The translations under genes and the position numbers were made by a program. A stretch of DNA of 64,000 nt. Source: Mesorhizobium sp. CA14. GTDB taxonomy: Bacteria; Pseudomonadota; Alphaproteobacteria; Rhizobiales; Rhizobiaceae. The notes under the pieces are model-generated. The model ran no database searches and had not been told where the DNA came from. It was given only the letters and a program-made list of their open reading frames with translations. Numbering within the stretch: the first letter of the stretch is position 1; each line of letters starts with the position of its first letter. Of the stretch, positions 1-10,763 are shown in pieces. The stretch lies in contig NZ_JAIUHR010000016.1 of NCBI RefSeq assembly GCF_020165195.1, positions 62,001 through 126,000 on the forward strand, written 5' to 3'.

Positions 1-1699
1 TGCCGCCATGCGCCTCGACGATCTGCCGGCTGATCGACAGCCCGAGGCCGGAGTTCTGGCCGAATGCCTCGCCGGCCGGCCGGTCGGTGTAGAAGCGCTC
101 GAAGATGCGGTCGATCGTTTCGGCCCGGATCCCCGGACCGTTGTCGTCGACGGTGATGATGTTGAACTTGCCCGCGCGAGCCAATGAGATCGCGATATGC
201 CCGTGCTCGTCGGGCACGAAGGAGCGCGCGTTCTCGATCAGATTGGTGATGACCTGGCCGATCCGGAGGTCGTGGCCGACAACGAAGAAGCCTTTAGCGC
301 CGGCCGGCAGCTTTGCCGCCTTGAACTCGATCTCGACTGCCTTCTTGTTGCGCGTGGTCTCGCGCGACACGGCGACGAGGTCGGTGATGAACTTCTTCAG
401 GTCGACCGTCGTCGCGTCGTCGCGCGCAAGCTCGGCGTCGAGCCGCGATGCGTCGGAGATGTCGGTGATCAGCCGGTCGAGCCGCTTCACGTCGTGCTGG
501 ATGATGTCCATCAGACGCGCTCGAGACGTATCGTTTTTCGCCAAAGGCAGCGTCTCGACCGCGCTGCGCAGCGACGTCAGCGGGTTCTTCAGCTCATGCG
601 ACACATCGGCCGCAAAGCTCTCGATCGCCTCGATTCTTGCATACAGTGCATTCGTCATGTCGCGCACGGCAATGGACAAATTGCCGATCTCGTCCTGACG
701 ATCGGAAAAATCGGGGATTTCCTCGCGGCTCTTGACGCCGCGCCGCACTCTGACGGCGGCGGCGGAAAGCCGGCGCAGCGGATTGGCGATGGTGGATGCC
801 AGAAGCAACGACAGGATCGCGGTGACGAGAGCCGCCACCCCGAACACGCGCAGAATCGCCTTGCGCTCGGCCGCGACGATCTTGTCGATGTCGCCGCCTT
901 CGGTGGACAGCATCAAGACGCCGAGCACGGCGCGGAAGCGCTGGATCGGCACCGCGACGGAGACGATCTGCTCGCCCTGCTCGCTCACCCGCACGATGGT
1001 CGAGGGGCTGCCGGTCAGCGCCTTGACCACTTCCGGGAAGGCCGCGCCATTGCCGCCGGGCTGCTCGTGATAGACCGGCAGGTCCTTGTTGCGGAAGAAA
1101 TCGAAGATGAATTTCTCGACCCGTTCCAGGAGGTCCGGCTGCTCGTCCTCGACCGGCGGCAGATCGTAGCGCAGGATCTGGCCGCGCGAATAGAGGTGCC
1201 GCGAATCGAGCAGCAGATTGGCGTCGCGGTCATAGATGCGGGCGCGTGTGCGCGTCGGCGAGATCAAGCGCCTGAGCACCGGCGCGACGCGTTCCGGATT
1301 GATCGGGAAATCGAGATTGTCGAGCTGGTCGGAGCCCGGTCCAAGGCTCTCGCCGGCCTGCAGTTCCAGCAGCTTTTCCGGGTCGATGCTGATCGAGTCG
1401 GTCTCGACGGTCGCCGAAGCGGCGATCGCGCCGGCGATGATCTCGCCCTGCGTCATCAGGCTTTCGACGCGCGCGTCGATCAGCCCGTCGCGGAAGGTGT
1501 TGAGATAGAGGATGCCAGTGACCAGCACAGCGAGGCCGGCCATGTTGAGGAACAGGATGCGCCGCGTCAGGCTGGAGAAGATGTGATGGCCGAGAAAGCG
1601 GCGCATCGGCACCGTGATTTTCGACACGAAGGCGGGCACGATCCGCGGCGGTCGCCTTGCCGCGCCCGCCCGTCTGCCTCGCTCTACTTCCACTGCCAT
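1..1699 (-). CDS. chvG: Two-component sensor histidine kinase ChvG (3' end cut by the window edge)
   Basis: This is a membrane-bound kinase that senses the envelope or acidic environment and phosphorylates ChvI. I translated the minus strand from the ATG at 1699; an in-frame stop lies just upstream. A basic N-terminus is followed by a membrane segment around residues 45-65, a periplasmic sensor domain, and a second membrane segment near residue 290. A HAMP-like stretch and the H-box SHELKNPLTSLRSAVE follow, then an N-box (NLIENA), a DNGPGI box and a GLGLSIS box. About 566 residues are visible, and the C-terminal tail lies outside the window. It sits directly downstream of chvI on the same strand, separated by a repeat-rich spacer. 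The chvI-chvG order next to pckA is a conserved rhizobial arrangement. Confidence 0.93.
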   Translation of the reverse strand, partial: MAVEVERGRRAGAARRPPRIVPAFVSKITVPMRRFLGHHIFSSLTRRILFLNMAGLAVLVTGILYLNTFRDGLIDARVESLMTQGEIIAGAIAASATVETDSISIDPEKLLELQAGESLGPGSDQLDNLDFPINPERVAPVLRRLISPTRTRARIYDRDANLLLDSRHLYSRGQILRYDLPPVEDEQPDLLERVEKFIFDFFRNKDLPVYHEQPGGNGAAFPEVVKALTGSPSTIVRVSEQGEQIVSVAVPIQRFRAVLGVLMLSTEGGDIDKIVAAERKAILRVFGVAALVTAILSLLLASTIANPLRRLSAAAVRVRRGVKSREEIPDFSDRQDEIGNLSIAVRDMTNALYARIEAIESFAADVSHELKNPLTSLRSAVETLPLAKNDTSRARLMDIIQHDVKRLDRLITDISDASRLDAELARDDATTVDLKKFITDLVAVSRETTRNKKAVEIEFKAAKLPAGAKGFFVVGHDLRIGQVITNLIENARSFVPDEHGHIAISLARAGKFNIITVDDNGPGIRAETIDRIFERFYTDRPAGEAFGQNSGLGLSISRQIVEAHGG

Positions 1700-1734
1700 C
1701 GAATAGCAGGCCCTGCCTAATTAGTGAGTAGTGA

Positions 1735-1846
1735 GCAGGCAGTAGGCAGTAGGAACAATGGTTGGCTGACCGCGGCTATGCACGAGTGGCCGCTCGCATC
1801 GTTCGAAACTGACTACTGACTATTCCCTACTGCCTACTGCCTATCT
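1735..1846. repeat. Inverted repeat of a TAGGCAG/CTGCCTA unit between chvI and chvG
   Basis: The left arm (about 1735-1755) carries CAGGCAGTAGGCAGTAGGAA. The right arm (about 1824-1843) carries its near-complement TTCCCTACTGCCTACTGCCT. The heptamer repeats in tandem within each arm, and shorter TAGTGAG/GACTACTGAC copies flank them. The arms could pair in the chvI-chvG transcript and enclose about 70 nt. I see no coding capacity. A low-complexity origin is as likely as a function. Confidence 0.8.
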
Positions 1847-2547
1847 CATGCCTCGCGGAACCGGTATCCGACCCCGTAAAGGGTTTCGATCATCTCGAAG
1901 TCGTCGTCGACGGCCTTGAACTTCTTGCGCAGCCGCTTGATGTGGCTGTCGATGGTGCGGTCGTCGACATAGACCTGTTCATCATAGGCCGAATCCATCA
2001 GCGCATCACGGCTTTTTACCACGCCGGGGCGCTGCGCCAGCGAATGCAGGATGAGGAACTCGGTCACCGTCAGCGTCACCGGCTCGCCCTTCCAGGTGCA
2101 GGTGTGCCGCTCCTGGTCCATCACCAGCTGGCCGCGTTCGAGGGAGCGGGCCTGCTGGGTGGGCGCCTTGGCCGCCGCCTCGCGGGCGCTGGTGCGGCGC
2201 AGCACCGCGCGCACGCGCTCGACAAGGAGGCGCTGCGAGAACGGTTTGCGGATGAAGTCGTCGGCACCCATCTTGAGACCGAACAACTCGTCGATCTCGT
2301 CGTCCTTCGACGTCAGAAAGATCACCGGCAGGTCCGACTTCTGGCGCATGCGGCGCAACAGCTCCATGCCGTCCATGCGCGGCATCTTGATGTCGAGGAT
2401 GGCAAGATTAGGCGGCCGCGCCGCCAGGCCTTCCAGCGCCGACGCGCCATCGGTGTAGGTTTCGACCCGATAGCCCTCGGACTCGAGCGCGATCGACACC
2501 GAAGTCAGAATGTTGCGGTCGTCGTCGACAAGCGCGATTGTTGCCAT
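1846..2547 (-). CDS. chvI: Response regulator ChvI (OmpR/PhoB family)
   Basis: DNA-binding regulator phosphorylated by ChvG; in rhizobia and Agrobacterium it controls acid, envelope and symbiosis genes. The 233-residue product has an N-terminal receiver domain starting [13 protein letters not shown]. Its acidic pocket is DDD, the phospho-acceptor lies in [12 protein letters not shown], and the switch lysine in FLTSKDD. The C-terminal winged helix includes [15 protein letters not shown] and YGVGYRF. I chose the ATG at 2547 because it gives the family N-terminus and has GGGAG about 10 nt upstream; the frame stays open to 2619. It is divergent from pckA across a 341-bp gap. Confidence 0.95.
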   Translation of the reverse strand: MATIALVDDDRNILTSVSIALESEGYRVETYTDGASALEGLAARPPNLAILDIKMPRMDGMELLRRMRQKSDLPVIFLTSKDDEIDELFGLKMGADDFIRKPFSQRLLVERVRAVLRRTSAREAAAKAPTQQARSLERGQLVMDQERHTCTWKGEPVTLTVTEFLILHSLAQRPGVVKSRDALMDSAYDEQVYVDDRTIDSHIKRLRKKFKAVDDDFEMIETLYGVGYRFREA

Positions 2548-2888
2548 TTCAAGCGGCTCCCTCATGAGCTGTCCCTTCTGTCGTCGAGAAGGGGCTTTTG
2601 CAGGACAAATTGGGTACAAAATGTGGCACGGCCCCTGGCCGAAGTCACGGGCGGCCTGCCGCTACACACGATCGCACCCACAGTGGGATTGGACGAACCG
2701 AGCCTGCCAATCCTTTGGGCAACCTCTATGGTTTTTTGCACATATAAACGATTTAAACAACTTTCAAATTTTTTAAATCGATTAATGATTTGATATCATT
2801 CGGCTTTTCTGGTTCTGAACTTGGCAGCCCTGTGCGGGGCTCCGGGAAATCTCCCGTCACATGCGGCCAAATCCAGAGAGGAAATTTG
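2548..2888. promoter_or_regulatory. Divergent chvI/pckA control region
   Basis: This 341-bp gap has no gene. Its middle is much more AT-rich than the surroundings (about 2730-2800). It contains a perfect 9-bp inverted repeat CGATTTAAA (2749-2757) / TTTAAATCG (2772-2780), followed by ATTAATGATTTGATATCATT. The pckA ribosome-binding site AGAGGAAA lies at about 2877-2884. pckA expression depends on ChvI in relatives, so an operator is expected here, but I cannot say which repeat serves. Confidence 0.55.
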
Positions 2889-4499
<1,611 letters not shown>

Positions 4500-4526
4500 C
4501 AATCACCGCTAATACCTTTCCCCCAG

Positions 4527-4556
4527 GGCCTGGCTTGCGCCGGGCCTTTTCTTTTT
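4527..4556 (+). terminator. Rho-independent terminator of pckA
   Basis: GGCCTGG (4527-4533) pairs with CCGGGCC (4540-4546), with one G-U pair and a 6-nt loop. TTTTCTTTTT follows immediately. It begins 28 nt after the pckA stop codon. Confidence 0.85.
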
Positions 4557-4582
4557 GCCGCCGCCGCGCCATGACTGCGCGC

Positions 4583-5020
<438 letters not shown>

Positions 5021-5027
5021 TCCTGCC

Positions 5028-5059
5028 AAAGCCGCAGTTTTCGGGTCGCCGGCTTTTTT
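5028..5059 (+). terminator. Terminator of arfB
   Basis: AAAGCCG (5028-5034) pairs with CGGCTTT (5050-5056) across a 15-nt loop, and the T tract continues to 5059. It starts 8 nt after the arfB stop. Confidence 0.65.
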
Positions 5060-5076
5060 GAAGGATGGCATGGCTT

Positions 5077-5187
5077 AGAGCATGATGCGGAAAAGCGTGA
5101 AGCGGTTTTCGGACGACATCATGCTCTATCTCTTTGATTTAGAGTCGGATGATTTAAGGTCGATTCGACCTGAAATCATCCGACTCT
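5077..5187. repeat. Composite palindromic intergenic element (copy 1)
   Basis: There are two adjacent palindromes. The first (5077-5127) has arms AGAGCATGATG and CATCATGCTCT. Its centre, GAAAAGCGTGAAGCGGTTTTC, is itself an inverted repeat. The second (5141-5187) has arms AGAGTCGGATGATTT and AAATCATCCGACTCT around GGTCGATTCGACC. The first palindrome recurs at 10370-10418, and related half or variant copies occur at about 15958-16003 and 24854-24898. Elements of this kind are common between genes in rhizobia. Confidence 0.9.
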
Positions 5188-5208
5188 GCGGATAAAACGG
5201 GTCGACCC

Positions 5209-5826
5209 ATGCTCGTTCTGCCCAAAGGCGTCCGCCATATGCCGGGTTACCTCGCGCGCCCGGCGCAGGAAGCGCTGGTCGAGGAGATCAGGCGCGTCGT
5301 GCAGGCCGCACCGCTCTACGTGCCGGCCATGCCGCGCACCGGCAAGGAGATGAGCGTGCGCATGACCAATTGCGGCGCGCTTGGCTGGGTCACCGACAAG
5401 GAGCGCGGCTATCGCTACCAACCGACACATCCGGTGACGGGCGAGCCGTGGCCGCCGATCCCGGAGGCCTTGCTGAAAGTGTGGCGCGAGGTTTCGGCCT
5501 ATCCGCATCCGCCCGAGGCCTGCCTGGTCAACTTCTATGCGGCGGATGCCAAAATGGGCCTGCATCAGGACCGCGACGAGCAGGATTTTGACGCGCCGGT
5601 GGTGTCGGTCTCGCTGGGCGACGACTGCCTGTTCCGGGTCGGCCAGGACAGGCGCGAAGGCGGCACCAAGTCGTTCAGGCTGAAGAGCGGCGACATCGTC
5701 GTGCTCGGCGGCGAAGGGCGCCTCGCCTTCCACGGCGTCGACCGTATCTATCCCGCGACATCGGCGCTGCTGAAGAATGGCGGCCGCATCAATCTGACGT
5801 TGCGGCGGGTGACGGTGCCTGGCTGA
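5209..5826 (+). CDS. alkB: AlkB-type 2-oxoglutarate/Fe(II) dioxygenase (nucleic acid demethylase)
   Basis: Oxidatively removes alkyl groups such as 1-methyladenine and 3-methylcytosine from DNA or RNA, using Fe(II), O2 and 2-oxoglutarate. The 205-residue protein has the Fe-binding H-x-D at residues 119-121 (LHQDRDE) and the distal His near residue 175 (FHGVDR). The 2-oxoglutarate-binding RINLTLR lies near the C-terminus, and NFYAADAKMGLHQD is the typical nucleotide-recognition stretch. It begins 21 nt after the composite palindromic element and appears monocistronic. Confidence 0.93.
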   Translation: MLVLPKGVRHMPGYLARPAQEALVEEIRRVVQAAPLYVPAMPRTGKEMSVRMTNCGALGWVTDKERGYRYQPTHPVTGEPWPPIPEALLKVWREVSAYPHPPEACLVNFYAADAKMGLHQDRDEQDFDAPVVSVSLGDDCLFRVGQDRREGGTKSFRLKSGDIVVLGGEGRLAFHGVDRIYPATSALLKNGGRINLTLRRVTVPG

Positions 5827-5897
5827 GCACGCCTGGCGCCGGGGCAACGCGATCTTAAGGACAAAAGCCTAAGAAGAGCGCGACAGCCGGGATTGCC

Positions 5898-7112
5898 ATG
5901 GAACCGAGCCGAATCAGGATCCGACGCCTCTTGGACGTGGCCACCGTGACCATCGTGACGGTGATCGGCTTCTGGATGGCCGAGTTTTACCTGCGCACAT
6001 TGTGGGCCTATCGTCCCGATGGCTTGTCGCTGCTCTCGCACAAGCTTCCCTATTGGGATTTCACCAATCTCTGGGCCGGCTCCCGCATGGCCATGGAAGG
6101 CCACGTAGCCGTCCTTTTTGACGTGGATGCCTACCGCGCCGCGCTGCGCGCCATGTTCTCGCCCGATCTTCCAAATCAGGAATGGAGCTATCCGCCGAGC
6201 ATTCTCTTGCTCGGCGTTCCGCTTGCAACCCTGCCGATCCTGCCTGCCTATCTGATCTGGACGGTTGGAACCGTTCTGTGTCTGTGGCTGGCAATCCGAC
6301 CGCTGAGGCTCGGGATTGCGGTGGAACTGGCGATCGTCTTGAGTCCCGCCGTCATCTGGAACTCGGTGTTCGGCCAGAACGGCGCGTTGACGACAGCTCT
6401 GCTGATCGGCGGTCTCGCGCTGGCGCCCCGGCGTCCCGCATTGGCCGGTATCCTGTTCGGCCTGCTGACGATCAAGCCGCATATCGGCATTCTGGTGCCC
6501 TTCTGCCTGCTCGCCAGCGGCAACTGGCGGGCTATGTTCGCCGCCGTCGCGACTACGGTCGTGATCGCCCTCGCCACCGGCCTGTTCTTCGGCTTCGATG
6601 TCTGGCGCCTGTTCCTGACCGAAACCCGTCCCTTGATGACGGCGATCATGGAAGCACCTTATCCGCAGCCCTACCACTACAACGCGGTCACGGTGTTCTT
6701 CACGGCGAGGGTAAGCGGCTTTGGGCTGGCCGCGGCCTATGGTGCGCAGGCGATCGCGACCATCGCTTCCATCGCCGCGGCGGTCTGGCTTTGGTGGCCG
6801 GCGCGCCGGGTCCGGCATCAGGAACGCGTGGCGCTTACCGCTGTCCTTGCAATCCTTGCCACGCCCTACGGCTACACCTACGACATGATCGGTGTCGCGG
6901 TCGCGGTCGCCATGCTGTTCACAATGGCGTCAAGACCGCCCCGGCTTCTTCTCGCGCTATGTTGGCTCTATCCCTTTTTCGCGCATATCTTGAACAATGT
7001 CGGGTTTTTCGTTGGTGTTCTGGTGCCGCTCTCGCTCTGCGCTTGGATGCTGATTTCGATACTGGCCCGAAACCGCAGGTCTGAAATGGGCAGGGAGCCT
7101 GCCGCGACATAG
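5898..7112 (+). CDS. GT87/DUF2029-type integral membrane glycosyltransferase
   Basis: The 404-residue protein is almost entirely hydrophobic, with roughly ten membrane segments. It has the pattern of polyprenyl-phosphate-dependent mannosyl/arabinosyl transferases of family GT87. After the first membrane helix comes YWDFTNLWAGSRMA, with an acidic residue at the periplasmic face. YPPSILLLGVPLA and FGQNGALTTALL are further family-type stretches, and TIKPHIGILVPFCLL follows. The acceptor is unknown; a periplasmic polysaccharide or lipid sugar is likely. It is convergent with another membrane glycosyltransferase-like gene ending at 7157, suggesting a small surface-sugar pair. Confidence 0.75.
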   Translation: MEPSRIRIRRLLDVATVTIVTVIGFWMAEFYLRTLWAYRPDGLSLLSHKLPYWDFTNLWAGSRMAMEGHVAVLFDVDAYRAALRAMFSPDLPNQEWSYPPSILLLGVPLATLPILPAYLIWTVGTVLCLWLAIRPLRLGIAVELAIVLSPAVIWNSVFGQNGALTTALLIGGLALAPRRPALAGILFGLLTIKPHIGILVPFCLLASGNWRAMFAAVATTVVIALATGLFFGFDVWRLFLTETRPLMTAIMEAPYPQPYHYNAVTVFFTARVSGFGLAAAYGAQAIATIASIAAAVWLWWPARRVRHQERVALTAVLAILATPYGYTYDMIGVAVAVAMLFTMASRPPRLLLALCWLYPFFAHILNNVGFFVGVLVPLSLCAWMLISILARNRRSEMGREPAAT

Positions 7113-7156
7113 AACGGTGGCCAAGGCTGGAGCAGCGTCCTGCAGCGGTTCGGCGT

Positions 7157-9103
7157 TTATTTCGCCGTTTCACCGCCGGCAGCGAAATCCTTGCGGAAAT
7201 ACACCCTTGTCCCCGGCTCCTCGTGCAGGACGCTGTATTGCTGCAATTCGAGTGCGATCCTTGGATTGCGCAGCATGAGATTGCCCCAGTCTGGTCCGGT
7301 CTCGTCGCCATAGAGCACGATATCCGGTCTCTTGGTCGCGATCTCGTCGGCTAGTTGTCCAATCATGCGATCGCGTATATCGGCGAGCCGGCGTCTGAGC
7401 TGCGGATCGTTGCCTGTTTCGGCAAGCTTGTCGGCATCGAAAACCATCGATGCCGACGGATATCGCGAGACGAAATGGCCGCCGACCCGTCGCGAGAGCG
7501 GATGTGCCACTTGCAGCCTTGCCGCGAGCGAGACGATCGTCGGGTTGCGGTCGACCTGTTGAATTGAAGCGATGGAGCGTTCCAGCGGGCTATTGTCATT
7601 GGTCAGTATAAACCATTGAATTTTGGCCGTCAGCTGCAGCACCAGAAAGCAGCCGAAAATGGCGGCCGTTTTGCCGATGGGCTTCAATCTGCCCGGACTC
7701 TCGCCATGCAGGAGTTGCATGCCAAACGCAAGGGTGCCGAGAACAATCATGGGCATGGCATGGTTAGGCCAGCCCTTGCCCATGATCAGGAAGGCGGGAA
7801 GCAGTCCAAATGCGGCGAGAAGCGGGATTTTTGCGTCCCAACGCATACGCTGGAAGCCGTCAGCCAGAAGCACCGTCGCAATCGTCAGAAGGATGAGTAT
7901 CTTGGGCCAGTCCAGCAACGCCAGAAGCGGCTCCCGTGCGGGCAGGTACACGTCTCTCGCCAAAGGCAGGATCTCGGTAATGAACTGTGTGTCGAACACG
8001 GCGATGTAGACAACATAGAACGCGACGATCGCCGCTCCGGCGATGTTTTCCGGGACAAGCAATGGCTTGAGGGAACGACGCTGGATGGCCAGCCAGGCCG
8101 CCGGCAGGGCAAAGGCAAGGGCGAAATGCGGCGGCTTGACCATGACCACGATGGCGGCGCACACGCCCGCGAGCATTTGATCCAGTCTCGAGCCCGCCGC
8201 GAAGTCGGATGCGCGCTGGCGGGCGCATTGCAGCGCAATCCAGGGCAGGATCGCTATGATGGCGAAATGCTCGCGCTGCCCGAATTCACCGGGGTGGAAA
8301 CAGACGATCAGCAGAAACGCCGCGGGGAAGGCCCAAATGAAACGAGGTTTAAAATAGACCGGGTCGGCACGCGCCAGGATGCGGGCGGAAAACGCAAGGC
8401 TTGCCAGCGCGAGGCCGATCACGCCCAGGATCAACCAGAGTTCGGCGCGGCCACCGGTTAGCCGCTCCAGGAACATGAACGGCATGTACATCCAGACGGA
8501 GAATGGCGGATTGATCTCCACGATGTCGGTTTGCAGATGCTCGCCGTTCAGCAGCCGATCGCACACGACCAGCAACCATGAAACGTCGACATTGGTCGGC
8601 ACGATGGCAACGGCCAGCCAGGCTGCGTAGCCGGCCACAAGCAAGGTCAGGAGTAGTGGTATCGCTTGCAGGCGCTCCTGCAACACCTTCATCCGGAGGG
8701 CACTCCCCGGCTCGGCGAGAGCCTTTCCAAAAACCCAATGGCGAATCACCACATAATTGATGAGCGAAATGAGCAGGCAGGTCAGCGCGATGGGTATCCA
8801 CGCTGGCAGGGCAAGCCTTTCCGACAGCGTGACCGGGAGCACGAAGGACATCGCCAGGCCGACCAGCGTCAGCACCGCAAAGCGCGGCGCGTCACGGCGG
8901 TGCGCACCGTTGAAGTATTTGTGCCCGGCATAGGAGAAGGTCGCGGCCAGAGCGTAGGCGAGTACCGAAGCCAGGGCCGGGCTTATCGTTGTCGAAAATG
9001 CCGCGGCAAGCAAAGCATAGAGCAGCGTCGCGCCAATGCCGGTCACCAGAAACCGGATCGGTCGACGGCTTGCCAACAGGTCAGACGCGGCCGCTGCAAA
9101 CAT
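7157..9103 (-). CDS. GtrA-like domain fused to a polytopic glycosyltransferase-like membrane protein
   Basis: The N-terminal 130 residues or so look like a GtrA flippase domain: four membrane helices beginning RFLVTGIGATLLYALLAA and ending INYVVIRHWVFGKAL. The rest of the 648 residues form a second membrane module with about ten helices. It has a periplasmic-type first loop containing DVSWLLVVCDRLLNGE and INPPFSVWMYMP, as in the GT-C class. GtrA proteins translocate prenyl-linked sugars and are usually separate, so this fusion could join flipping and transfer. The ATG at 9103 has AGGAG 6 nt upstream. Substrate is unknown. Confidence 0.7.
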   Translation of the reverse strand: MFAAAASDLLASRRPIRFLVTGIGATLLYALLAAAFSTTISPALASVLAYALAATFSYAGHKYFNGAHRRDAPRFAVLTLVGLAMSFVLPVTLSERLALPAWIPIALTCLLISLINYVVIRHWVFGKALAEPGSALRMKVLQERLQAIPLLLTLLVAGYAAWLAVAIVPTNVDVSWLLVVCDRLLNGEHLQTDIVEINPPFSVWMYMPFMFLERLTGGRAELWLILGVIGLALASLAFSARILARADPVYFKPRFIWAFPAAFLLIVCFHPGEFGQREHFAIIAILPWIALQCARQRASDFAAGSRLDQMLAGVCAAIVVMVKPPHFALAFALPAAWLAIQRRSLKPLLVPENIAGAAIVAFYVVYIAVFDTQFITEILPLARDVYLPAREPLLALLDWPKILILLTIATVLLADGFQRMRWDAKIPLLAAFGLLPAFLIMGKGWPNHAMPMIVLGTLAFGMQLLHGESPGRLKPIGKTAAIFGCFLVLQLTAKIQWFILTNDNSPLERSIASIQQVDRNPTIVSLAARLQVAHPLSRRVGGHFVSRYPSASMVFDADKLAETGNDPQLRRRLADIRDRMIGQLADEIATKRPDIVLYGDETGPDWGNLMLRNPRIALELQQYSVLHEEPGTRVYFRKDFAAGGETAK

Positions 9104-9389
9104 AGTGCGCTCCTGGTGGCAGGCGCGAAACCCAGCTTTCGGCCCTGCGTGCGACAGCGTTGGCGAAAGGAAGCAACAGGAGGTGCCTGCCTTTGATTCC
9201 GCTAAGCCTGGCGGCCTTCAACAATCGGCCGGCTTTGTGCCTGCCGATCAGCACGGCGGCCTCGTCGAAGGCACAACGAAGGGCTTTGCGGCCGGCGGCA
9301 TTGCCCGCGTTGATCACCGGTTGCCTCCCACACCCGCTGGAGTTTGGCTGGCAACGCTAATCGCGATTGCCTAAGGCGCCGTTAAGGGG

Positions 9390-10349
9390 TCACAATTTCC
9401 TTAACGCCACTTCTTCGACCAGGTGTTTGGTGCCCTTGCGCAGGATGAGATCGGCCCGCGCCCTGGTCGGCAGGATGTTCTCGCGCAGATTCTTCAGGTT
9501 GATGTTGGCCCAGAGCCCCTCCGCGATGGCGCGCGCGGCATCCTGCGAAAGCTGCGAATAGCGGTGGAAGAAGGAGTCCGGATTGCGGAAGGCGGTTTCG
9601 CGCAGCCGCATGAAACGCTGGATGTACCATTGATGGATCAGCTTCTCGTCGGCATCGATATAGATGGCGAAATCGAAGAAGTCGGACAGGAACGGCACGA
9701 TCTTGCCGTCCTTCGGCAGCTTGCCCGGCTGCAAGACGTTGATGCCTTCGAAGATCAGGATGTCCGGCCGGTCGATGGTGACGAACTCGCCCGGAATGAC
9801 GTCATAGGTCAGGTGCGAATAGACCGGCGCCCGGACGCTGCCTTGCGCCGACTTGATGCCGGACAGGAACCTGAGCAGCGCGCCGACGTCGTAGCTCTCC
9901 GGGAAACCCTTACGCTCCATGAGGTTCTCGCGGCGCAGGATCTCGTTTGGCAAGAGGAAGCCGTCGGTGGTGATGAGGTCGACCTTCGGGCTCGACGGCC
10001 AGCGCGCCAGGAGCTCCTTCAATACGCGCGCCGTGGTCGACTTGCCGACCGCGACCGAGCCGGCGATGCCGATGATGAAGGGTGTCTTGGTGACGTCCTG
10101 CGCCTTGAAGAAGGCCTGGCGCTGCCTGAACAGCAGCTGGCTCGCCTCGACATGCGCCGAAAGCAGCCGGGAAAGCGAGAGGTAGATGCGCTTGACCTCT
10201 TCGAGGTCGACCGGGTCGTTGAGCGAGCGCAGCCGGTCGATCTCGTCCCCGGTGAGCGTCAGCGGCGTGTCGGCGCGGAACTGCGACCATTGCTCGGCAG
10301 AGAAGAATCGAAACGGGGAGTACTTCTCGGTCGGAGCCAGCTGGTCCAT
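9390..10349 (-). CDS. coaA: Type I pantothenate kinase
   Basis: Phosphorylates pantothenate with ATP, the first and regulated step of coenzyme A synthesis. The 319-residue length fits the bacterial type I family. The P-loop [15 protein letters not shown] lies around residues 94-108. Other family stretches are [20 protein letters not shown] and [13 protein letters not shown] palindromic element separates it from hisE upstream on the same strand, so it is the last gene of the his run. Confidence 0.96.
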   Translation of the reverse strand: MDQLAPTEKYSPFRFFSAEQWSQFRADTPLTLTGDEIDRLRSLNDPVDLEEVKRIYLSLSRLLSAHVEASQLLFRQRQAFFKAQDVTKTPFIIGIAGSVAVGKSTTARVLKELLARWPSSPKVDLITTDGFLLPNEILRRENLMERKGFPESYDVGALLRFLSGIKSAQGSVRAPVYSHLTYDVIPGEFVTIDRPDILIFEGINVLQPGKLPKDGKIVPFLSDFFDFAIYIDADEKLIHQWYIQRFMRLRETAFRNPDSFFHRYSQLSQDAARAIAEGLWANINLKNLRENILPTRARADLILRKGTKHLVEEVALRKL

Positions 10350-10369
10350 CGGGTTTCCTGCCCTCCTAA

Positions 10370-10418
10370 AGCATGATGCCGAAAAGTGTGAAGCGGTTTT
10401 CGGGCGACATCATGCGCT
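10370..10418. repeat. Palindromic intergenic element (copy 2)
   Basis: AGCATGATG (from 10370) and CATCATGCGCT (to 10418) flank GAAAAGTGTGAAGCGGTTTTC. This matches copy 1 at 5077-5127 at most positions. It lies between the hisE stop and the coaA start, so it is transcribed in the his-coaA run and would form a hairpin. Confidence 0.9.
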
Positions 10419-10430
10419 ATCCCGTTTCTT

Positions 10431-10754
10431 TCAATCCTTTGATCGGGCTGCCTTTTCGGCAATGCCCGAGCGGCTGGTGCGGCCCTCGAGCTCCTTCAGC
10501 ACGTCGTCAAGCGGGACGCCCGCTATGCCGAGCACGACCAGCCAATGATACAGAAGATCGGCACTTTCCGAAACGAGCGCCTGCCTGTCGCCGCGGATGG
10601 CGGCGATCACGGTCTCGACCGCTTCTTCGCCGAGCTTCTGCGCCGCTTTGTCCATGCCCTTGGCGAACAGCTTCGCCGTCCACGATTGCGCGTCGCCGGA
10701 ATGGGCGCGCTGGTGGATGATCGTTTCCAGATCGGCGAGCGAAAAGTCTGCCAT
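10431..10754 (-). CDS. hisE: Phosphoribosyl-ATP pyrophosphatase
   Basis: Second step of histidine synthesis: hydrolyses phosphoribosyl-ATP to phosphoribosyl-AMP. The 107-residue, single-domain protein has the all-alpha MazG-like metal-binding pattern [13 protein letters not shown] followed by [14 protein letters not shown]. It is a stand-alone HisE, not fused to HisI; no hisI lies in the window. It follows hisF by 9 nt. Confidence 0.96.
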   Translation of the reverse strand: MADFSLADLETIIHQRAHSGDAQSWTAKLFAKGMDKAAQKLGEEAVETVIAAIRGDRQALVSESADLLYHWLVVLGIAGVPLDDVLKELEGRTSRSGIAEKAARSKD

Positions 10755-10763
10755 AACAGTCGT

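Noticed and set aside
197..1720. A 507-codon open frame on the plus strand opposite chvG
   Set aside because: The minus strand gives a full histidine kinase with H, N and G boxes; the plus-strand product is low-complexity Arg/Asp/His-rich sequence.
9081..9317. A 78-codon GTG-started frame on the minus strand in the gap between the GtrA-fusion gene and coaA
   Set aside because: It overlaps the fusion gene's 5' end, has no recognisable family and no ribosome-binding site I could trust. The 286-bp gap is best left as non-coding.
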